A stretch of DNA of 64,000 bases, taken from a bacterium (lineage in GTDB: Bacteria > JAGOBX01). Positions 60,005 through 64,000 of this stretch are shown piece after piece. The position numbers and the translations under genes are program-made. The notes under the pieces are model-generated. The model had not been told where the DNA came from, did no database searches, and saw nothing but the letters and a program-made list of their open reading frames with translations. The DNA lies in assembly GCA_029551925.1 (NCBI GenBank), contig JAKPEO010000103.1:1-64000 (forward strand), in the 5' to 3' direction. Position 1 is the first letter of the stretch. Each line of letters starts with the position of its first letter.

Positions 60005-60754
60005 TTGAATAAAAAAATGAAAGTGTCAATAAAAAAAGAACGGCTTGATAAAATATTAGTGCAGCGCGGAATTGTTGAGAGTCGCGAACTTGCGCAAAGA
60101 ATGATATTGGCTGGTAATGTTTTAGTAAACGAACAACTCATCACAAAAGTCGCAGAAAAAATAGATATATCGGCAGATATAAGATTAAAAGAACAGCCGC
60201 GAAAATATGTAAGTCGCGGCGGTGAAAAATTAGAAATCGCTATTAAAAAATTTAATATAAAATTCAGCGGAAAATCAGTATTAGACATTGGAATTTCTAC
60301 TGGCGGATTTACTGACTGCGCTTTGCAGCATAATGCCAAAGAAGTGACAGGCGTAGATGTAGGTTATGGTCAAGTTGATTTGAAAATTCGAAATAATCCG
60401 TTAGTGTCGATAATAGAAAAAACAAATGCGCGAACATTAAATTTGAATAAAGAATTTGATATTATAATTTGCGATGTGTCATTTATTTCGATTTTGAAAT
60501 TGATTGATACATTTAATAAGCATTTGAAAAAAAACGGAGAATTGATTGTTTTAATCAAGCCGCAATTTGAAGCTGGTAGGGAATACATTGAAAAAGGCGG
60601 CATTGTAAAAGATTTGAAAATTCATCAGATAATAATAGAAAACATAAAGCAAAAATTTAGCGAAGCTGGTTTTGAGTTTATAGATATTGCAGAATCAAAA
60701 ATCCTTTATCCGAAAGGAAATATTGAATATTTATCTTATTGGCGAAAAAAATAA
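60005..60754 (+). CDS. tlyA: TlyA-family rRNA methyltransferase/hemolysin
   Basis: S4 domain RLDKILVQRGIVESRELAQRMILAGNVLVN, VLDIGISTGGFTDCALQHNAKEVTGVDVGYGQ. Confidence 0.95.
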   Translation: MNKKMKVSIKKERLDKILVQRGIVESRELAQRMILAGNVLVNEQLITKVAEKIDISADIRLKEQPRKYVSRGGEKLEIAIKKFNIKFSGKSVLDIGISTGGFTDCALQHNAKEVTGVDVGYGQVDLKIRNNPLVSIIEKTNARTLNLNKEFDIIICDVSFISILKLIDTFNKHLKKNGELIVLIKPQFEAGREYIEKGGIVKDLKIHQIIIENIKQKFSEAGFEFIDIAESKILYPKGNIEYLSYWRKK

Positions 60755-60773
60755 AAAAAAATTTTTTTTATAT

Positions 60774-60801
60774 TTGACTTTTTTTTTATTTTTATTATAA
60801 A
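60774..60801 (+). promoter_or_regulatory. Sigma70-type promoter of kamA
   Basis: TTGACT (60774-60779), 16-nt spacer, TATAAA (60796-60801). Confidence 0.65.
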
Positions 60802-60854
60802 GCAAATATTAAGAGTATTAAATTTTAAATTTATTTTTTAGGAGTTAAATTATT

Positions 60855-62198
60855 ATGATAATGAATGATAATTCATCAAATCATTCAATTGCTCAATCTG
60901 TAAATTCACCCCAATCAGAAGAGCCCGAACCTGCTGATGCAGCCCAGCCCCCCCATAATGAAACGCAGAACTTTCAACAATTAGAAAATTCGATATTTTA
61001 TTTAGAAGCGCCGACTGAATCAAGTATAATTTCAAATTTCAAACGGGCGCAGAAACTTAACGAAGCTGTAAAACCGAGCGTTAATTCATTAAATTTTTTA
61101 AAAAAATATTATTCAAAAGCAGCAAAGAAAGAGTGGAATAATTGGCAGTGGCAATTAAAGAACAGTATTACAAAATTAAATGAATTAAAAAGAATTCTTA
61201 ATTTAACAAAAGACGAAGAAATTGCATTTGAAAAAAATGATAAACTGCCGATACGAATAACTCCGTATTATGCGAGTTTGATAGACGCAAAAAATATAAA
61301 CGACCCTTTGAGAAAGTGTATGGTGCCGGTAGCAGATGAATTTATTAAATCTGTCGGCGAAGAAAATGATCCGCTGTCAGAAGACAAGCAGTCTCCTGTA
61401 AAAGGTCTGGTTCATCGTTATCCTGACCGCGTGCTGTTTTTATCAACAGGCTTTTGTTTTGCAAATTGCAGATACTGCACTCGTTCAAGAATAGTGGGGC
61501 ATCAAGGCGCGTATAATTTGAATTCAAGACACTGGGATAAAATGATAGAATATATAGAACAAAACAAAAATATTCGCGATGTTTTAATTTCTGGCGGCGA
61601 CCCGCTAACGCTGCAAAATGAACATTTAGAATATTTAATTTCGCGATTAAGAAATATCAAACATATAGAAATAATAAGAATCGGCACAAAAGCGCCGGTA
61701 GTATTGCCGCAGCGCGTAACGCAAAGTTTGGCGAAGATGCTAAAACGCTATCATCCTGTATGGATGAATATACATTTTATTCATCCGAATGAAATCACTC
61801 CGGAAGTAATACAAGCGTGTGAAATGCTTGCTGATGCAGGAATACCATTAGGCAGTCAAACAGTGTTATTAAAAGGAGTTAATGATTCAGTAGATACATT
61901 AAAAAGATTATATCATCAATTAGTAAAAATGCGTATTCGCCCATATTATTTATATCAATGCGATCCGATAAGCGGTTCAAAACATTTTCGGACAAGCGTT
62001 GATAAAGGACTTGAAATTATGAAGGGATTGCGCGGATATACTACCGGATTTGCTGTTCCGCAATATGTAATTGATGCTCCGAACGGCGGCGGCAAGACTC
62101 CGATACTGCCGGATTATTATCAAGGCCGCGATGCCGACGGCAATGTAATATTAAAAAATTTTGAAGGTAAATTTTATAAATATCCTGATAGTATTTAA
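60855..62198 (+). CDS. kamA: KamA-family radical SAM aminomutase (lysine 2,3-aminomutase-like)
   Basis: CFANCRYCTRSRIVG, DVLISGGDPLTLQNEHLEYLISRLRNIKHIEIIRIGTKAPVVLPQRVT, PYYLYQCDPISGSKHFRTSVDKG. Confidence 0.92.
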   Translation: MIMNDNSSNHSIAQSVNSPQSEEPEPADAAQPPHNETQNFQQLENSIFYLEAPTESSIISNFKRAQKLNEAVKPSVNSLNFLKKYYSKAAKKEWNNWQWQLKNSITKLNELKRILNLTKDEEIAFEKNDKLPIRITPYYASLIDAKNINDPLRKCMVPVADEFIKSVGEENDPLSEDKQSPVKGLVHRYPDRVLFLSTGFCFANCRYCTRSRIVGHQGAYNLNSRHWDKMIEYIEQNKNIRDVLISGGDPLTLQNEHLEYLISRLRNIKHIEIIRIGTKAPVVLPQRVTQSLAKMLKRYHPVWMNIHFIHPNEITPEVIQACEMLADAGIPLGSQTVLLKGVNDSVDTLKRLYHQLVKMRIRPYYLYQCDPISGSKHFRTSVDKGLEIMKGLRGYTTGFAVPQYVIDAPNGGGKTPILPDYYQGRDADGNVILKNFEGKFYKYPDSI

Positions 62199-62222
62199 AA
62201 ATACTATTTTCTAAATGAATGT

Positions 62223-62258
62223 GCGAATGTGCGAATGTGCGCACATTCGCACATTCGC
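62223..62258. repeat. 36-bp perfect palindrome between convergent genes
   Basis: GCGAATGTGCGAATGTGC|GCACATTCGCACATTCGC, no spacer; made from tandem GCGAATGT units. Confidence 0.9.
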
Positions 62259-62263
62259 TAAAA

Positions 62264-64000
62264 TCATTCAGCAAACATTTTCAATAATTGATTATAATAT
62301 TCCTGCAATTCTCTTGAATAAATTTGCGGGATTTTGTTATTAGGAAAATTAAGTAATTCGCTCGGCACGCGCGTTTTTAGCTCGGTAATTTTTATCTGCG
62401 TTTTTTTCACAGGAGCAAGCGCTGCGCGACCTTCGCGCTGTTCGCTTTCCGTATCTTTTTTGAGCGAACGCGATATATCCAGCATTTTTTCATAAAATGA
62501 TTTTTGAGTTTCTTTTACTTCTTTTGTCCGATTGCCTTTTTTTAGTTCGTTCTCTATTCTATTCATTTCTTTGACTAATTCTTCAAGTTTTTTTTTGAAG
62601 GCGTCACCTGTATTTTGCGAATTCATCATTTGCTCTAATGCTTGGCGAATTAACGATTGTTCGTATGCTAATTGCTGCAATTGTTCGGCGGTCATATTGT
62701 CAATATTTAAAGCCATAGAATTCAGCGCTTGCTGCGCTGCCGCTAATTGCTCTAATCGTTCGCTTAAATTTTGAGAATTAGCGTTATTATTATCTTTATT
62801 CAACGCCTCTTTTGTTTTTATTAATTTAAAAACTAATTCAGAATTTTGTTTCATTGCATTTTTGAGATGTTTATCTACTGTTTTTAAATTTTTCATATTT
62901 GTTAGATGCTTTTTGATAATACTATATTCATCTGAAATATTTTTGAAATCATTAACAAGACTTGGGTCAAATACAAATGATTGAGTAGTTAAATTAAAAT
63001 ATTTCAAAGATTGAAAATACACATAATTTTGTAAATTTTCAATAAATCCTATATGTTTAGAAATATCGTTATCTTCATTAAAATCTAAATATGGATTTTC
63101 AAGTATCTTGATATAATCATTTATTAACCTACTAAATTCTGTATTGGATTTTTGCAAATTAATCATTTTCAAAATAATTTCATCTAATTCTTTTTGGAAT
63201 TTTTGATATTCTAAATTAGCATACATTGACAGCATACTATTTATTTGATTAGCTAATGATGATAATTGTCTTGTCAAATTTTGACTTTCTTTTTGTAAAT
63301 CGTCTGGCGAAATATTGCGCTTATTATTCGTATTAAATTCTTTTAATAGTTCCGCGAATTTTTCGGATTTTTCCGTTAGTTTTTTTAAGGATTCTTCTAA
63401 CTGCTTAATTGTATCATTAATATTTGTCGATTGCTCGCTGTTTGCTAATTCAGTTAAGGTATTCTGCATTTTTGATAGTTCTTTGGTTGTCAAATTTTGA
63501 TTATGCGCGGCGTTATTGAAATTGTTTTCTTGTAAATTTTCAGATATTTGCGATTGTTTTTTTAAAATGTCAGTTATTGATTTTTGCAGATTGTTCAAAA
63601 GATTTTGAAATTTAAGTTGATTAAGTAGCGAGATAGTTTTTTCTAATTTGTTTGTAAATTGTTCTTTGTCAAACAGCGCGGCATTGAGATTTTCTAATCG
63701 TTCTTTTTGAGTCGCGGCGTTCAGCGCTTTTTCTAATTTGAATAATTCTTTGCCGATTTCGCTATTAGCGAGTTCATTCATTAATGCTGTTAATTTTTGG
63801 ATTTTTTCGAGAGTATCTGCGCCGAGTTTTTCTTTGGCTTGTTGATAATTAGCAATAGCATTTTTTACATTTTCCTGCAATTGCGAAATTTCATCTGCAA
63901 TCTTGCGCTGTTGGTCTATTAATTCTTTGATTTGTTTTTGAGTAGCCCAATCAGTCGCGCCTTTTCTCACTAAATCATCAATAATTTTTTGCGTAGATTT
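62264..64000 (-). CDS. Large coiled-coil protein (DUF4175-like), truncated by window end
   Basis: Reading frame is open to the window end (KSTQKIIDDLVRKGATDWATQ...); long Q/N/E/K/L heptad-rich sequence. Confidence 0.7.
   Translation of the reverse strand, partial: KSTQKIIDDLVRKGATDWATQKQIKELIDQQRKIADEISQLQENVKNAIANYQQAKEKLGADTLEKIQKLTALMNELANSEIGKELFKLEKALNAATQKERLENLNAALFDKEQFTNKLEKTISLLNQLKFQNLLNNLQKSITDILKKQSQISENLQENNFNNAAHNQNLTTKELSKMQNTLTELANSEQSTNINDTIKQLEESLKKLTEKSEKFAELLKEFNTNNKRNISPDDLQKESQNLTRQLSSLANQINSMLSMYANLEYQKFQKELDEIILKMINLQKSNTEFSRLINDYIKILENPYLDFNEDNDISKHIGFIENLQNYVYFQSLKYFNLTTQSFVFDPSLVNDFKNISDEYSIIKKHLTNMKNLKTVDKHLKNAMKQNSELVFKLIKTKEALNKDNNNANSQNLSERLEQLAAAQQALNSMALNIDNMTAEQLQQLAYEQSLIRQALEQMMNSQNTGDAFKKKLEELVKEMNRIENELKKGNRTKEVKETQKSFYEKMLDISRSLKKDTESEQREGRAALAPVKKTQIKITELKTRVPSELLNFPNNKIPQIYSRELQEYYNQLLKMFAE

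Noticed and set aside
1-64000. CRISPR arrays, tRNA/rRNA genes, prophage or conjugative modules
   Set aside because: No regularly spaced repeats, no tRNA-like T-arm/anticodon patterns and no phage/conjugation gene signatures noticed by eye; a tRNAscan/CRISPR search would be needed to be sure.

Overview
AT-rich bacterial chromosomal window with a diderm gene content (TolC/MFP/RND tripartite pump, flagellin, DivIVA). The left edge holds dnaN (partial) and dnaA with a probable oriC: an AT-rich dnaA-dnaN gap with a perfect DnaA box and several near matches. Next comes a long minus-strand block: MaoC hydratase, ileS, reverse rubrerythrin plus a PerR/Fur regulator with a clear operator, an acyltransferase, a giant 1238-aa flagellin preceded by a near-consensus sigma28 promoter, an MCP, an orphan PhnD-like binding protein, a B12/radical-SAM protein and sugar-modifying genes. 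The middle holds a coiled-coil protein, Sua5/YrdC, tandem radical-SAM genes, several large polytopic membrane proteins (DUF2079/YfhO-like), cutA, cimA and a glycosyltransferase. A tightly packed minus-strand cluster follows: maf, dgt, pyrG, an EndoQ-like PHP/UvrD helicase fusion, a P-loop/Asp23-like fusion, an RNase E/G, a PG0541-like small protein, a glycosyltransferase, a cysteine-motif protein, rfbA and an rfbC-like gene. The right part is tetR-tolC-MFP-RND, divIVA-like, DUF167, a SpoIIE/PP2C phosphatase, aroA, an SDR, a radical-SAM/SPASM gene, tlyA, kamA and a coiled-coil protein cut by the window end. I saw no tRNA, rRNA, CRISPR array or intact transposase. The best leads are the modular repeats in the giant flagellin with its sigma28 promoter and 5'UTR hairpin, the EndoQ-UvrD fusion, two very long intergenic hairpins upstream of the tandem radical-SAM operon, a palindromic intergenic element with a diverged second copy 43 kb away, and an operator embedded in the tetR promoter.
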